From positions 248,001-312,000 of the forward strand of contig CAVUMB010000007.1 of assembly GCA_963742405.1 (NCBI GenBank): 64,000 nt of DNA, written 5' to 3'. Below are positions 1 to 8,406 of the stretch, in pieces; position 1 is the first letter of the stretch; each line of letters starts with the position of its first letter. A model generated the notes under the pieces. The model worked only from the letters and a program-made list of their open reading frames with translations. It was not told where the DNA came from and searched no databases. The position numbers and the translations under genes are program-made. This DNA is from JAGVSR01 sp963742405 (GTDB lineage: Bacteria > Pseudomonadota > Alphaproteobacteria > Rhizobiales > Hyphomicrobiaceae).

Positions 1-18
1 GCGTCTCGTTGGAGACGC
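1..18. other. Short perfect hairpin at the window edge
   Basis: Seven-base arms GCGTCTC and GAGACGC flank a GTTG loop. It lies about 105 bases past the sdhA stop. The bases between this hairpin and sdhA (19-123) hold no convincing gene; a minus-strand ATG near 50 could begin a reading frame that runs off the window. sdhB, normally next after sdhA, is not inside the window. The hairpin could be a terminator or a regulatory hairpin; no T-run is visible. Confidence 0.25.
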
Positions 19-123
19 ACCCTTAGCGCAGCCAGCGCTCCACCGCCACCCATCACACCGCTTTCAACCCAGCCGCAGGCGCGAGCATAACCGAGGCAAT
101 CGGCAACCAACTCCAGGCCGAAC

Positions 124-1962
124 TCAGTAAACCCGTGCCTTCGGCTCGATGTACTTGATCTCGTTTGTCAGCGTCCGCGTGTGTACCGGCCGACTGTCGA
201 GCCGGACTTGGCGCGTGGCGTGGTCGGCGAACGCCAGCGTATGCTTCATCCAGGCCACATCATCGCGCTTGGGATAATCTTCGCGCGCGTGCGCGCCACG
301 ACTCTCCTTGCGATTGGCGGCCCCGCCGACCGTCACGGCGGCCTGGGCGATGAGATTGTCAAACTCCAGCGTCTCGACCAGATCGGAATTCCACACCAGT
401 GAGCGATCCGTCACGCGAATATCGTCGATTCCCTTCCAGACATCGGCAATTTTCCGGACCCCTTCGTCCAGAACCGGTCCGTCGCGGAACACGGCGCAAT
501 TGGCCTGCATGGTCTTTTGCATGCGAAGCCGCAGAGCAGCCGTCGGCGTGCTGCCGCTGGCATGACGAAACCGATCGAGACGATCCAGGGCCTTTTCTGT
601 CGCGTCCTTTACCAGTTCCGGCTGCGCCGCGCGCCGCTCAATAGTATCGGCGCAGCGCAGACCCGCGGCCCGGCCAAAGACAACGAGGTCGATGAGTGAG
701 TTTGATCCCAAACGGTTGGCTCCATGCACCGAAACGCACGCGGCTTCACCGATCGCCATCAAGCCGGGCACAACGGTATCGGGATTGCCATTCTTCAACG
801 TCAGCACCTCGCCATGATAGTTCGTCGGGATGCCGCCCATGTTGTAATGCACGGTCGGAATGACTGGAATCGGCTGCCGCCTGAGATCGACACCCGCGAA
901 AATCTTGGCGCTCTCCGTAATGCCTGGCAGGCGCTCGGCCAGGATGTTCGGGTCCAGATGGTCTAAGTGCAAGTACATGTGATCGCCTTCGGGACCGACG
1001 CCGCGACCCTCGCGAATCTCGATCGTCATTGACCGTGAGACCACATCGCGCGACGCAAGATCTTTGGCGTGCGGGGCGTAGCGCTCCATGAACCGCTCGC
1101 CCTTGGCATTCGTCAGATAGCCGCCTTCGCCCCGCGCTCCCTCGGTAATGAGCACGCCGGCACCATAGATGCCGGTCGGATGAAACTGCACGAACTCCAT
1201 ATCCTGCAATGGGAGCCCGGCGCGCAGAACCATGGCGTTGCCGTCACCCGTGCAGGTGTGCGCCGACGTCGCCGAAAAATAGGCGCGACCGTAGCCACCC
1301 GTCGCCAGAATAGTGCGTTTAGATCGAAAACGATGGATGCTGCCGTCTTCCATATTCATGGCAATGACGCCACGGCAGACGCCCTCGTCGTCCATGATCA
1401 GGTCAAGTGCGAAATACTCGATGAAGAACTCCGCCGAGTGGCGCAGCGATTGGCCGTAAAGCGTGTGCAACATTGCATGTCCGGTGCGGTCGGCCGCAGC
1501 ACAGGTGCGCTGCACCGGCGGCCCTTCGCCATACTCGGTGTAATGACCGCCGAACGGACGCTGGTAGATCTTGCCGTCTTCCGTGCGGCTGAACGGAACG
1601 CCATAATGATCGAGTTCGTAAACGGCTTCCGGCGCATTGCGGCACAAATATTCGATAGCATCCTGGTCGCCCAGCCAGTCGGCGCCTTTGACCGTGTCGT
1701 ACATGTGCCAGCGCCAGTTATCCGGGCCCATGTTGGCCAGCGATGCAGCAATGCCACCCTGCGCGGCGACCGTATGAGACCGCGTGGGAAAAACCTTCGT
1801 CACACACGCGGTTCTGAGCCCGGCCTCGGCACAACCGAGAGTGGCGCGCAACCCAGCGCCTCCCGCACCGACGACGACAACGTCATACGTATGATCGACG
1901 ATCGCGTAGGCACGGCCGTTGACGCCTGCCTTTAGCGCTGCACCATTTGCTTGGCCAGCCAT
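124..1962 (-). CDS. sdhA: Succinate dehydrogenase flavoprotein subunit
   Basis: Catalytic subunit of respiratory complex II, oxidising succinate to fumarate with covalently bound FAD at the cytoplasmic membrane face. At 612 residues it has the family's normal length. The N-terminal dinucleotide-binding motif VVVVGAGGAGLRA lies near residues 28-40, followed by the SHTVAAQGGI segment that carries the FAD-linking histidine. The substrate-site stretch HPTGIYGAGVLITEGARGEGG is intact (near residues 260-280). It follows sdhD by seven bases in a minus-strand sdhC-sdhD-sdhA operon; sdhB is presumably beyond the window's left edge. Identification is from motifs and operon context and is secure. Confidence 0.97.
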   Translation of the reverse strand: MAGQANGAALKAGVNGRAYAIVDHTYDVVVVGAGGAGLRATLGCAEAGLRTACVTKVFPTRSHTVAAQGGIAASLANMGPDNWRWHMYDTVKGADWLGDQDAIEYLCRNAPEAVYELDHYGVPFSRTEDGKIYQRPFGGHYTEYGEGPPVQRTCAAADRTGHAMLHTLYGQSLRHSAEFFIEYFALDLIMDDEGVCRGVIAMNMEDGSIHRFRSKRTILATGGYGRAYFSATSAHTCTGDGNAMVLRAGLPLQDMEFVQFHPTGIYGAGVLITEGARGEGGYLTNAKGERFMERYAPHAKDLASRDVVSRSMTIEIREGRGVGPEGDHMYLHLDHLDPNILAERLPGITESAKIFAGVDLRRQPIPVIPTVHYNMGGIPTNYHGEVLTLKNGNPDTVVPGLMAIGEAACVSVHGANRLGSNSLIDLVVFGRAAGLRCADTIERRAAQPELVKDATEKALDRLDRFRHASGSTPTAALRLRMQKTMQANCAVFRDGPVLDEGVRKIADVWKGIDDIRVTDRSLVWNSDLVETLEFDNLIAQAAVTVGGAANRKESRGAHAREDYPKRDDVAWMKHTLAFADHATRQVRLDSRPVHTRTLTNEIKYIEPKARVY

Positions 1963-1969
1963 GCTGGGT

Positions 1970-2350
1970 TCAAACTCCGAAGTAAAGTTTCAGGACGGCC
2001 AGGATGCTCGCTGCACCCACGGTGACGGCAAAAAACGTGTTCAGCATCAAAAGCGCGATTTTTACACCCTCGCCATGCACGTAATCTTCGATGATCACCT
2101 GCATACCGATCCGCATATGAATTACCCCCGAAACCATCAGGAGGATCAGCGGCAGCGCAAATTCTGGCCGCTTGAGAGCCGCAGCAACCGCCGGCTGATC
2201 GGCACCGACAAGCGAAACAAGGATCGCAACGACGGCAATCGACAGCACTAGATTGGACACGGCCGTAACACGTTGCCTCCAGAAGTGATCCGCACCTTCT
2301 TTCGCCGATCCAAGGTAACGAGCGATTTTAAGCGGCGTCCGCAGCGACAT
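1970..2350 (-). CDS. sdhD: Succinate dehydrogenase membrane anchor subunit
   Basis: Small hydrophobic anchor of complex II (126 residues). With SdhC it binds haem b and ubiquinone and holds SdhA/SdhB on the inner membrane. Three hydrophobic segments are visible, with a histidine (HMRIGMQVIIEDYVHGEG region) at the usual haem/quinone position and the typical N-terminal W-R-V motif. The frame is open upstream to 2524, but the ATG at 2350 lies two bases after the sdhC stop, which fits tight translational coupling, and the longer version would overlap sdhC. Family assignment rests on size, topology and position. Confidence 0.92.
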   Translation of the reverse strand: MSLRTPLKIARYLGSAKEGADHFWRQRVTAVSNLVLSIAVVAILVSLVGADQPAVAAALKRPEFALPLILLMVSGVIHMRIGMQVIIEDYVHGEGVKIALLMLNTFFAVTVGAASILAVLKLYFGV

Positions 2351-2352
2351 CG

Positions 2353-2772
2353 TCACACCCCTCCAAGACGGCTGATCACGACAAACCAGACCGCGCCGGT
2401 CAGTAGAATGGATGCCACGATGGTGCCCCACGACAGAATGTCGATGGTTGCCAGATCGTATCCGACACCGAAATCCCAGATGAAATGTCGAATACCACCG
2501 AGCGCGTGGTGAATGAGAGCCCAAGTGTAGCCAAAAAGGATGATCCAGCCAGGCCAGGTATTGAAGTAAGCGCTTAGCGCGTGGAATGCGTCAGGTCCGG
2601 ATGCCGCCGCGACGAGCCAAGCCGCCAAAAGCAGCGTCCCAAAATACAGCGCCGTCCCGGTGATGCGATGCAGGATCGACATCACCATGTTGATGAGCGG
2701 GCTATAGATCTGCAGGTGCGGGGAAAGCGGCCGATTGACCTTCGCCCCACGCCCCGTCGTGGCTTCCGACAT
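2353..2772 (-). CDS. sdhC: Succinate dehydrogenase cytochrome b556 subunit
   Basis: Membrane subunit of complex II, 139 residues with three transmembrane segments. The N-terminal RPLSPHLQIYSP and SILHRITGTALYFG motifs are the family hallmark (quinone-site Ser/Arg and structural His), and HHALGGIRHFIWD contains the haem-ligand histidine. First gene of the sdhCDA operon. A 160-bp gap that contains a palindromic repeat separates it from the upstream mesaconyl-CoA hydratase gene on the same strand, so the promoter may lie in that gap. Confidence 0.95.
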   Translation of the reverse strand: MSEATTGRGAKVNRPLSPHLQIYSPLINMVMSILHRITGTALYFGTLLLAAWLVAAASGPDAFHALSAYFNTWPGWIILFGYTWALIHHALGGIRHFIWDFGVGYDLATIDILSWGTIVASILLTGAVWFVVISRLGGV

Positions 2773-2865
2773 GAAAGACTCCGGGAAATGGACAATCCCG
2801 CTTTCTAGCCCGCCCCGTCGGCCACCGCAATTTGTCAGACGGGCGCATGACCGAAGGTCTCAAAT

Positions 2866-2910
2866 CTACATGGCGGCCGGCGCCGCGTAGCGGTGTCGCC
2901 ACGCACCAAA
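2866..2910. repeat. Dispersed GGCCGGC-core palindromic repeat, copy A
   Basis: The element begins TGGCGGCCGGCGCC and ends GGTGTCGCCACGC, so outer arms TGGCG and CGCCA can pair around a GC-rich centre. It resembles copies near 9.77, 16.6 and 61.7 kb in having a CGGCCGGC core followed by a TCG-containing right arm. It occupies the only gap between the sdh operon and the mch gene. REP-like element; mechanism unknown. Confidence 0.6.
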
Positions 2911-2933
2911 CTAAAGCACCCGCGGAAATCGCT

Positions 2934-3992
2934 CTAGCGTGGCAACACAACCCAAGCATCAAAATCGAGAATCACCCCCTCGGCGTATTCGCCGGCTTCG
3001 GTCTTGAGCGGGTAAGCGGCGCAATCCTGATTTTTCACTGCAACCAGCCGAATGCGAAGCGCGCCGACATCCGACCGGCCGGGTATTTCCGCCTTTTCCA
3101 GAATTTGCGACCAGGCATAGACCGTGTCGCCGGCAAACAGCGGCGCGACATGCCTGCCGCCGTTGATGGCAGCCAAATGAAAGGCGTTGCTCAACCCATT
3201 AAAAGACAATGCACGAGCCATCGAAATCACGACACCACCATAGATGATCCGTTTGCCGAAGCGGCCTTTTGACTCCGTGTGCTGGTTGAAATGCACTTTG
3301 GCCGTATTCTGGTAGAGGCGGGCCGCCATTTGGTGCTCGGCCTCTTCGATCGTCATGCCGTCGACGTGATCGATTTTCTCACCGACTTCATAATCGTCCC
3401 AGCGGTATGGGCTGCCCGCTAGCGCAAGATCATAGGCCGCGGTATTGATGGCCGGCACGGCGCCACCTATCTCCGACGGGTCGATGCGATCCGGCAATTT
3501 CGGCACCACCGCTTCTCCGACCGGCGCCGTCTTGTCCCGCTTGCGCACCATCACCCAACGTACGTATTCGAGCACCACCTCGCCGTTTTGATTGCGGCCG
3601 GTCGAGCGCACGTACACCGTGCCGGTTTCCTTGTTGGAATTTTCCTTGAGCCCGATGACTTCCGAAACCGTCGACAGCGTGTCGCCTGGATAGGCAGGCT
3701 TGAGAAATCGTCCGCCGGCATAACCGAGGTTGGCAATGGCGTTCAGCGAGATATCCGGCACCGTCTTGCCGAACACGACATGAAACGTCAGCAGGTCGTC
3801 GAGTGGCGCCTTCGGATACCCGATCGCCGTGGCGAACTGATCCGACGACGTCACGGCAAAGCGCGGGCCGTAGAGGCTCATGTAAACAGCCGCGTCGCCT
3901 TCGGTGACAGTGCGCGGCGTCGCATGCGTCAGGATCTGCCCGAACTTGTAATCCTCGAAGAAATTGCCGGCATTGGTCTTGGTCGTCGTCAT
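2934..3992 (-). CDS. mch: Mesaconyl-CoA hydratase (beta-methylmalyl-CoA dehydratase), MaoC-type
   Basis: Predicted to interconvert mesaconyl-CoA and beta-methylmalyl-CoA in the ethylmalonyl-CoA pathway of acetyl-CoA assimilation. The 352-residue protein has two MaoC hotdog halves. The N-terminal KTNAGNFFEDYKFGQ opening and internal stretches HVVFGKTVPDISLNAIANL and RSTGRNQNGEVVLEYVRW are as I recall for characterised alphaproteobacterial mesaconyl-CoA hydratases; the second half holds KVHFNQH, RIIYGGVVISMARALSFNG and FAGDTVYAWS. The start at 3992 is chosen because the conserved N-terminus begins there; an upstream extension is open but unconserved. It lies downstream of the CoA ester lyase gene on the same strand, consistent with consecutive pathway steps. 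Confidence 0.85.
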   Translation of the reverse strand: MTTTKTNAGNFFEDYKFGQILTHATPRTVTEGDAAVYMSLYGPRFAVTSSDQFATAIGYPKAPLDDLLTFHVVFGKTVPDISLNAIANLGYAGGRFLKPAYPGDTLSTVSEVIGLKENSNKETGTVYVRSTGRNQNGEVVLEYVRWVMVRKRDKTAPVGEAVVPKLPDRIDPSEIGGAVPAINTAAYDLALAGSPYRWDDYEVGEKIDHVDGMTIEEAEHQMAARLYQNTAKVHFNQHTESKGRFGKRIIYGGVVISMARALSFNGLSNAFHLAAINGGRHVAPLFAGDTVYAWSQILEKAEIPGRSDVGALRIRLVAVKNQDCAAYPLKTEAGEYAEGVILDFDAWVVLPR

Positions 3993-4140
3993 GGCACGCG
4001 CCCTTGTTCGCAACGTCGTGGGATCAGCAAAAGCAGGAATTCCGTCGCGATTAGTCCGTCCCGCGCACACTGTCCATTGCGAAAGGCGCAGCTGCGTGGA
4101 TAGGATGGCGCGTGCAAGCGTCGCAGCAGCGCCCTCAACA

Positions 4141-5034
4141 CTAGAACCAGTCGTCGATCTCGCGAACCGCGTGTGCGATTGCCGCTGTCCGTCGGGCCAT
4201 GACCAGATGCAGTCGCTCCACCATGCGCCCCTCGACCGTGATGACGCCCTTCTGCGCGTTGGCCGGCTGCGAGAAAGCGTCGATCACCTTTCTCGACCAC
4301 TCGATCTCCTCGTCTGTGGGCGTGAAAACCTCGTTGCACGGACCCACCTGCGACGGGTGGATCAGCGTTTTGCCATCCATGCCGAGCGTGCGGCCATGCT
4401 CGCATTCGCTGCGGAAACCGACCTCATCCTTGAAATCGTTGTAAACGCCATCGATGATGTCGATACCGAAAGCGCGTGCGGCGACGATCGTCAGCGCTAG
4501 CCACGGCACGATCGCAAAACGGTTATCGAGAGCGCGAGCACGCGATTCTTTGAGAAGATCGTTGGTGCCCAATACGAAGCACTCAAGACGATTTTCAGGA
4601 TCCATCGCAACTGCGGCGATCTCACGCGCGTAGAGGATCGCCTGCGGCGTCTCCATCATGGCCCACAGCCGCGTCCGCTCCGGCGCATTGACCGACTTCA
4701 GGATCTTCGCTGAACTGATGATATCGCCGGGATGCGCAACCTTTGGGATTAGAATTGCATCCGGCGCGGCCTCAGCAGCCGCTATCAGATCTGCGGTACC
4801 CCATACCGTCTCGAGCGCGTTGGTTCGAATGACAAGCTCCCGGCGGCCATAACCGCCCTCCTTCACGACCTCGCAGACCCGGTGACGCGCCTGCACCTTG
4901 GCTTCAGGTGCAACCGAGTCTTCCAGATCCAGAATAACCGCGTCGGCAGGGAGCGACTTGGCTTTTTCCAGGGCGCGATCGTTGGCGCCCGGCATGTAAA
5001 GCACGCTGCGGCGGGGGCGAATGTTCGTCTTCAT
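4141..5034 (-). CDS. HpcH/CitE-family CoA ester lyase or (S)-malyl-CoA thioesterase
   Basis: A TIM-barrel enzyme of the citrate-lyase-beta/malyl-CoA lyase superfamily, 297 residues from the ATG at 5034 (a TTG one codon earlier is possible). Visible signatures are RSVLYMPGAND near the N-terminus, the Mg-binding LDLEDSVAPEAK near residue 36, IRTNA, MMETPQAILYAREI with the catalytic-site glutamate, and GKTLIHPSQV. Adjacency to mesaconyl-CoA hydratase suggests cleavage of beta-methylmalyl-CoA or malyl-CoA, or hydrolysis of malyl-CoA by the thioesterase paralogue; sequence alone does not separate these. The C-terminal helix region after HPSQV closes the active site in this family. Confidence 0.82.
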   Translation of the reverse strand: MKTNIRPRRSVLYMPGANDRALEKAKSLPADAVILDLEDSVAPEAKVQARHRVCEVVKEGGYGRRELVIRTNALETVWGTADLIAAAEAAPDAILIPKVAHPGDIISSAKILKSVNAPERTRLWAMMETPQAILYAREIAAVAMDPENRLECFVLGTNDLLKESRARALDNRFAIVPWLALTIVAARAFGIDIIDGVYNDFKDEVGFRSECEHGRTLGMDGKTLIHPSQVGPCNEVFTPTDEEIEWSRKVIDAFSQPANAQKGVITVEGRMVERLHLVMARRTAAIAHAVREIDDWF

Positions 5035-5137
5035 CAAAGCGCGGTCCGTTTATTTGTGCAGCGCAACAATACGCCAACGTTGCGCTGTTCACAAATCGTC
5101 ATTGGGCGAATACGGTCCGCGGTGGAGAACCGCAGCC

Positions 5138-5992
5138 GTGGCACGCATCATCGCACTCTCGTCGCTGGTTTCACGGGGTCATGTTGGCCTGCGCGCCGTA
5201 GTGCCGGCTTTGGAAGCATTTGGCCACGACGTGATCGCGTTGCCGACGACGATCCTGTCGAGCCACGCCGCCCATCGCACCGTTGCCGGCATGGCGATGG
5301 ATATCGACGTTCTGGAGCGCATGGCCTCCGCACTCGATATAAACGGCTGGCTGGCGTCTGCGGACATGCTGATGACCGGCTACCTGCCCTCGGTCGACCA
5401 TGTGGCGTTCGCCGTTGCCCTCAGCCGGCGCTTGCTTGAACAGAACCCAACCGCCGTGGTCGTCTGCGATCCCGTCCTCGGCGACGCACCGAAGGGGCTC
5501 TACGTGCCGACAGAAACGGCACGGCGCGTGCAATCCGATCTCGTTCCTCTGGCCGCGATCCTGACGCCGAACGCATTCGAGTTATCCTGGCTATCGCGGC
5601 TTCCAGTGACCAGTCTTGCCACCGCTACCAGTGCGGCCCGAGCCCTCCAGGCTCCGATGGTGCTCGCCACCTCGGTCCCGGTCGACCCAACACGTTTGGC
5701 AACCCTCCTCCAAACTGCCGACTACTCCGTTCACACAACAGTTCCGCGACGGCCCGGCGCCCCGTCCGGAACAGGGGATCTGCTCACTGGTCTGTTCACT
5801 GGAAACCTCGCCGCTGGCATTGATCCGCCCGCAGCACTTGCCGCGGCCGGAGCCGCCCTTGAACAGATTCTTGCGGCCAGCACAGGGGCTGACGATCTCA
5901 GGCTCGAACCCCTTTTTGCCGGAATGACCGGACTTACTCCGCTGCAACTCAAAGACGGCTCCGGGAGTATCATCAACGCCAACAATACTTGA
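5138..5992 (+). CDS. pdxY: Pyridoxal kinase (PdxY-like, ribokinase superfamily)
   Basis: Predicted ATP-dependent phosphorylation of pyridoxal in the vitamin B6 salvage pathway, cytosolic. The 284-residue product starts at GTG 5138, preceded by GGTGGAG; the conserved text begins exactly there (ARIIALSSLVSRGHVG). Other signatures are LPTTILSSH, VVCDPVLGD (substrate/metal region), TPNAFE, and the ribokinase anion-hole/catalytic motif SGTGDLLTGLF near residue 210. It is divergent from the CoA ester lyase gene. Hydroxymethylpyrimidine kinases share the fold, but the N-terminal SSxVSxGHVG favours pyridoxal kinase. Confidence 0.85.
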   Translation: MARIIALSSLVSRGHVGLRAVVPALEAFGHDVIALPTTILSSHAAHRTVAGMAMDIDVLERMASALDINGWLASADMLMTGYLPSVDHVAFAVALSRRLLEQNPTAVVVCDPVLGDAPKGLYVPTETARRVQSDLVPLAAILTPNAFELSWLSRLPVTSLATATSAARALQAPMVLATSVPVDPTRLATLLQTADYSVHTTVPRRPGAPSGTGDLLTGLFTGNLAAGIDPPAALAAAGAALEQILAASTGADDLRLEPLFAGMTGLTPLQLKDGSGSIINANNT

Positions 5993-6078
5993 CATTTGTC
6001 AGCCGCAATAGAAAACGCGATCTAAACAGACGCGAAATGTTGCGCGTGCCCGGGCCAATCCCAACCAGAAAGCTGTCG

Positions 6079-6717
6079 ATGTCTTCTTTTCCCGAATCGC
6101 TGACGGATCGCTACCGCCGCTTCAAGCATCGCATATTCTTTCCCAATGCCGACCAATACGAAGAACTCGCTAAATTCGGCCAGAGCCCGGAGATCATGCT
6201 GATCTCCTGCTGTGACAGCCGCGTCGATCCGGAAACGATTTTCAATGCGATGCCTGGCGAACTCTTCGTCGTCCGCAACGTCGCGAACTTGATCCCACCC
6301 TATGAAACCGGGGGAAAGTTTCACGGCGTTAGCGCCGGCATCGAGTTCGCGGTCTTGAACCTACGCGTGAAACACATCGTTATTATGGGTCACTCTGGCT
6401 GCGGTGGTATCAAAGCCGCGCTTGACCAGTCGGCCGCCATTCAGACCGAAGCGATGTTCATCTCGAAATGGATGTCAATGCTCGACGATGCACGACTCGC
6501 TGTCCTGTCGTCTCATCAACTGAGTTCGCCTGAGGAAAAGCTCGAAGCGCTCGAGAAGGAAGGCGTCAAGTCCTCTCTCAAGAATTTGCGCACGTTTCCT
6601 TTCGTTCGCGAGCGTGAGGAAAAGGGCAAACTGAATTTGCACGGTGCGCATTTCAATATTCAGAAGGGCAGCCTCTCGATTCTCAACCACTCGCGCGGTG
6701 AATACTTCCCGCTTTGA
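6079..6717 (+). CDS. Beta-class carbonic anhydrase
   Basis: Zinc enzyme interconverting CO2 and bicarbonate. The four zinc/active-site residues are visible: Cys and Asp-Arg in CCDSRVDPE (about residues 44-52) and His and Cys in MGHSGCGG (about 104-110). At 212 residues it has normal length for the class. The start at 6079 gives the conserved MSSFPESL N-terminus; a longer frame back to 5989 would overlap the pdxY stop and looks unconserved. It ends 13 bases from the convergent ccmG stop. Bicarbonate supply may serve carboxylases such as crotonyl-CoA carboxylase, which is an inference. Confidence 0.93.
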   Translation: MSSFPESLTDRYRRFKHRIFFPNADQYEELAKFGQSPEIMLISCCDSRVDPETIFNAMPGELFVVRNVANLIPPYETGGKFHGVSAGIEFAVLNLRVKHIVIMGHSGCGGIKAALDQSAAIQTEAMFISKWMSMLDDARLAVLSSHQLSSPEEKLEALEKEGVKSSLKNLRTFPFVREREEKGKLNLHGAHFNIQKGSLSILNHSRGEYFPL

Positions 6718-6730
6718 CGTTGCGGAACCG

Positions 6731-7339
6731 TCAGCTCGCCGGCGAAGCGGCGCTCTGCGCTGCCCGCACGGCCGGAAGGATCTTCTCGACGATGCTTTGC
6801 GGCGTCAACGGGCCGACGTGCTTGTAGGCGATCCGCCCCTTGCCATCGACCACGAACGTCTCGGGCATGCCATAAACGCCCCACTCGATCGCGCCCCGGC
6901 CCTTCTGATCGACGCCCAGTGCCGCGAACGGATTGCCATAGCGACCGAGGAACCGGCGCGCATTCTCTGCCTCGTCCTTGTAGTTGACGCCGACGAGCCT
7001 CAACCCCGGCTCTTTCGCCAGCGCGACGAGCAGCGGGTGCTCTTCCACGCACGGTGCGCACCAGGAGGCCCAAAAGTTCACAACGGTGACGCCCTCCTTA
7101 GCAAGATCAGCCGCCGTGAATCCCGGCACCGTTCCCGCCTCGCGCGTCAGCCCAGCCAGCGCTGGAAAATCGGTCGCCGGGACCGGCTTTCCAATAAGCG
7201 CCGACGGCAATTTCGAAGGATCGCCCGATTTCAGCGCAAACTGAAACATGATCGCCACGGCGAGAAAAATCGCGAGCGGCACGAACACCCATGCCCGACC
7301 ACTCCGGCCTTCGGCAACACCATCCACGCTCTCGGTCAT
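6731..7339 (-). CDS. ccmG: Cytochrome c maturation thioredoxin CcmG/DsbE
   Basis: Membrane-anchored periplasmic thiol-disulfide oxidoreductase that keeps apocytochrome c cysteines (or CcmH) reduced for haem attachment. The 202-residue protein has one N-terminal signal-anchor (FVPLAIFLAVAIMFQFAL, about residues 19-36), then a thioredoxin fold with the active site WASWCAPCVEEHP (CAPC near residue 94) and the cis-Pro segment YGMPETFVVD. The ATG at 7339 lies four bases after the ccmD stop. Last gene of the minus-strand ccmA-B-C-D-G cluster. Confidence 0.95.
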   Translation of the reverse strand: MTESVDGVAEGRSGRAWVFVPLAIFLAVAIMFQFALKSGDPSKLPSALIGKPVPATDFPALAGLTREAGTVPGFTAADLAKEGVTVVNFWASWCAPCVEEHPLLVALAKEPGLRLVGVNYKDEAENARRFLGRYGNPFAALGVDQKGRGAIEWGVYGMPETFVVDGKGRIAYKHVGPLTPQSIVEKILPAVRAAQSAASPAS

Positions 7340-7343
7340 GGCC

Positions 7344-7526
7344 TCAGCCTTCCTCCTTCGCGGCCGTCGAACGCGACCGCCGCGAAACGCCCTTGGCCTC
7401 AAGCTCTGAAAGCCGCGCCTTCAGCCGAGCGCCGTCCCACACGAGCCAGCCGATCACGCCCGCGACAACGACCGAATAGATAGCATAAGAGGCCCAGATA
7501 AACGCGGCATGCGGTCCAAGATCCAT
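7344..7526 (-). CDS. ccmD: Haem exporter small subunit CcmD
   Basis: A 60-residue single-pass membrane protein that stabilises CcmC-haem-CcmE and assists release of holo-CcmE. The sequence MDLGPHAAFIWASYAIYSVV at the N-terminus is typical: an acidic/aromatic head, a transmembrane segment to about residue 30, then a basic coiled tail (RLKARLSELEAKG). It sits five bases after ccmC and four before ccmG. The frame is open further upstream to 7823, but that part overlaps ccmC and is not conserved. Confidence 0.9.
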   Translation of the reverse strand: MDLGPHAAFIWASYAIYSVVVAGVIGWLVWDGARLKARLSELEAKGVSRRSRSTAAKEEG

Positions 7527-7531
7527 GCCGC

Positions 7532-8320
7532 TCACTCCGCTGCCGCCGTCGCCGAAACGGTTCGCGCGCGATCCACTTCCGCCATGGTCAGCGAACGCAG
7601 CCGCCGCCTGAGAATCTCGTTCCGCATCCCTTTGGCGTGCAACGCAAAGAACAGAAGGGAAAAGCCGACCGCGCTGTACAGCAGCGGCCACAAAAGGTCG
7701 GGATGAATCGTCGGACCGCCCAAGCGAATAACACTCGCTGGCTGATGCAGCGTGTTCCACCAATCGACCGAAAACTTGATGATCGGCAGGATGGAGACGC
7801 CGACGAGCCCCAGGACCGCACACAACTTGCCAGCCAGCGCATCATCTTCGATGGCTGATCTCAACGCCATAAGCCCGAAGTACAGGAACAACAAGATCAG
7901 CATCGACGTCAGCCGCGCGTCCCAAACCCAATAGGTTCCCCACATCGGCTTGCCCCACAGAGATCCGGTTGCAAGAGCGAGGAATGTAAACGCAGCGCCA
8001 AGCGGCGCCGCAGCCTTCGCCGACACGTCCGCAAGCGGATGCCGGAAGACGAGATACCCGAAACTGGAAATGGCGATGAGCGCGTAGCCCATCATGCCGA
8101 GCCACGCGGCCGGCACGTGGATGAACATGATCTTGACGGTCTGGCCCTGCTGATAGTCGTCGGGAGCCACGAAGAACACCAGATACAGCGCGTAACCGAT
8201 CAGCAAGGCCGCAGCGGTAGCCAGCCACGGCAGAAAGCGGCCGGATAGCTCCATGAACCGCGTTGGGTTCGCGAGCCGCTGGGTCAGGGATTGATGCGGT
8301 TTCATAGCTGCTTCAGTCAT
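7532..8320 (-). CDS. ccmC: Haem exporter / haem-handling protein CcmC
   Basis: Six-transmembrane protein of the haem-handling family that presents haem to CcmE in the periplasm. The tryptophan-rich motif WGTYWVWDARLTS (near residues 127-139) is diagnostic, and conserved histidines flank it (FIHVPAAW; WWNTLHQPAS). 262 residues from 8320; an in-frame ATG five codons later is an alternative start. An 86-base gap follows ccmB, the only sizeable gap in the ccm cluster. Confidence 0.95.
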   Translation of the reverse strand: MTEAAMKPHQSLTQRLANPTRFMELSGRFLPWLATAAALLIGYALYLVFFVAPDDYQQGQTVKIMFIHVPAAWLGMMGYALIAISSFGYLVFRHPLADVSAKAAAPLGAAFTFLALATGSLWGKPMWGTYWVWDARLTSMLILLFLYFGLMALRSAIEDDALAGKLCAVLGLVGVSILPIIKFSVDWWNTLHQPASVIRLGGPTIHPDLLWPLLYSAVGFSLLFFALHAKGMRNEILRRRLRSLTMAEVDRARTVSATAAAE

Positions 8321-8406
8321 GGGGCTGGTCTAAGCATTTCCGGCGCTTCGCGCAACGCGGCCACCATTACGGTTCCGCAACCCGCGCAGTGTTAACGCAT
8401 AGTCGG

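Noticed and set aside
1069..1935. Long plus-strand open frame (288 codons) inside sdhA
   Set aside because: Antisense shadow of a well-conserved gene in a GC-rich genome.
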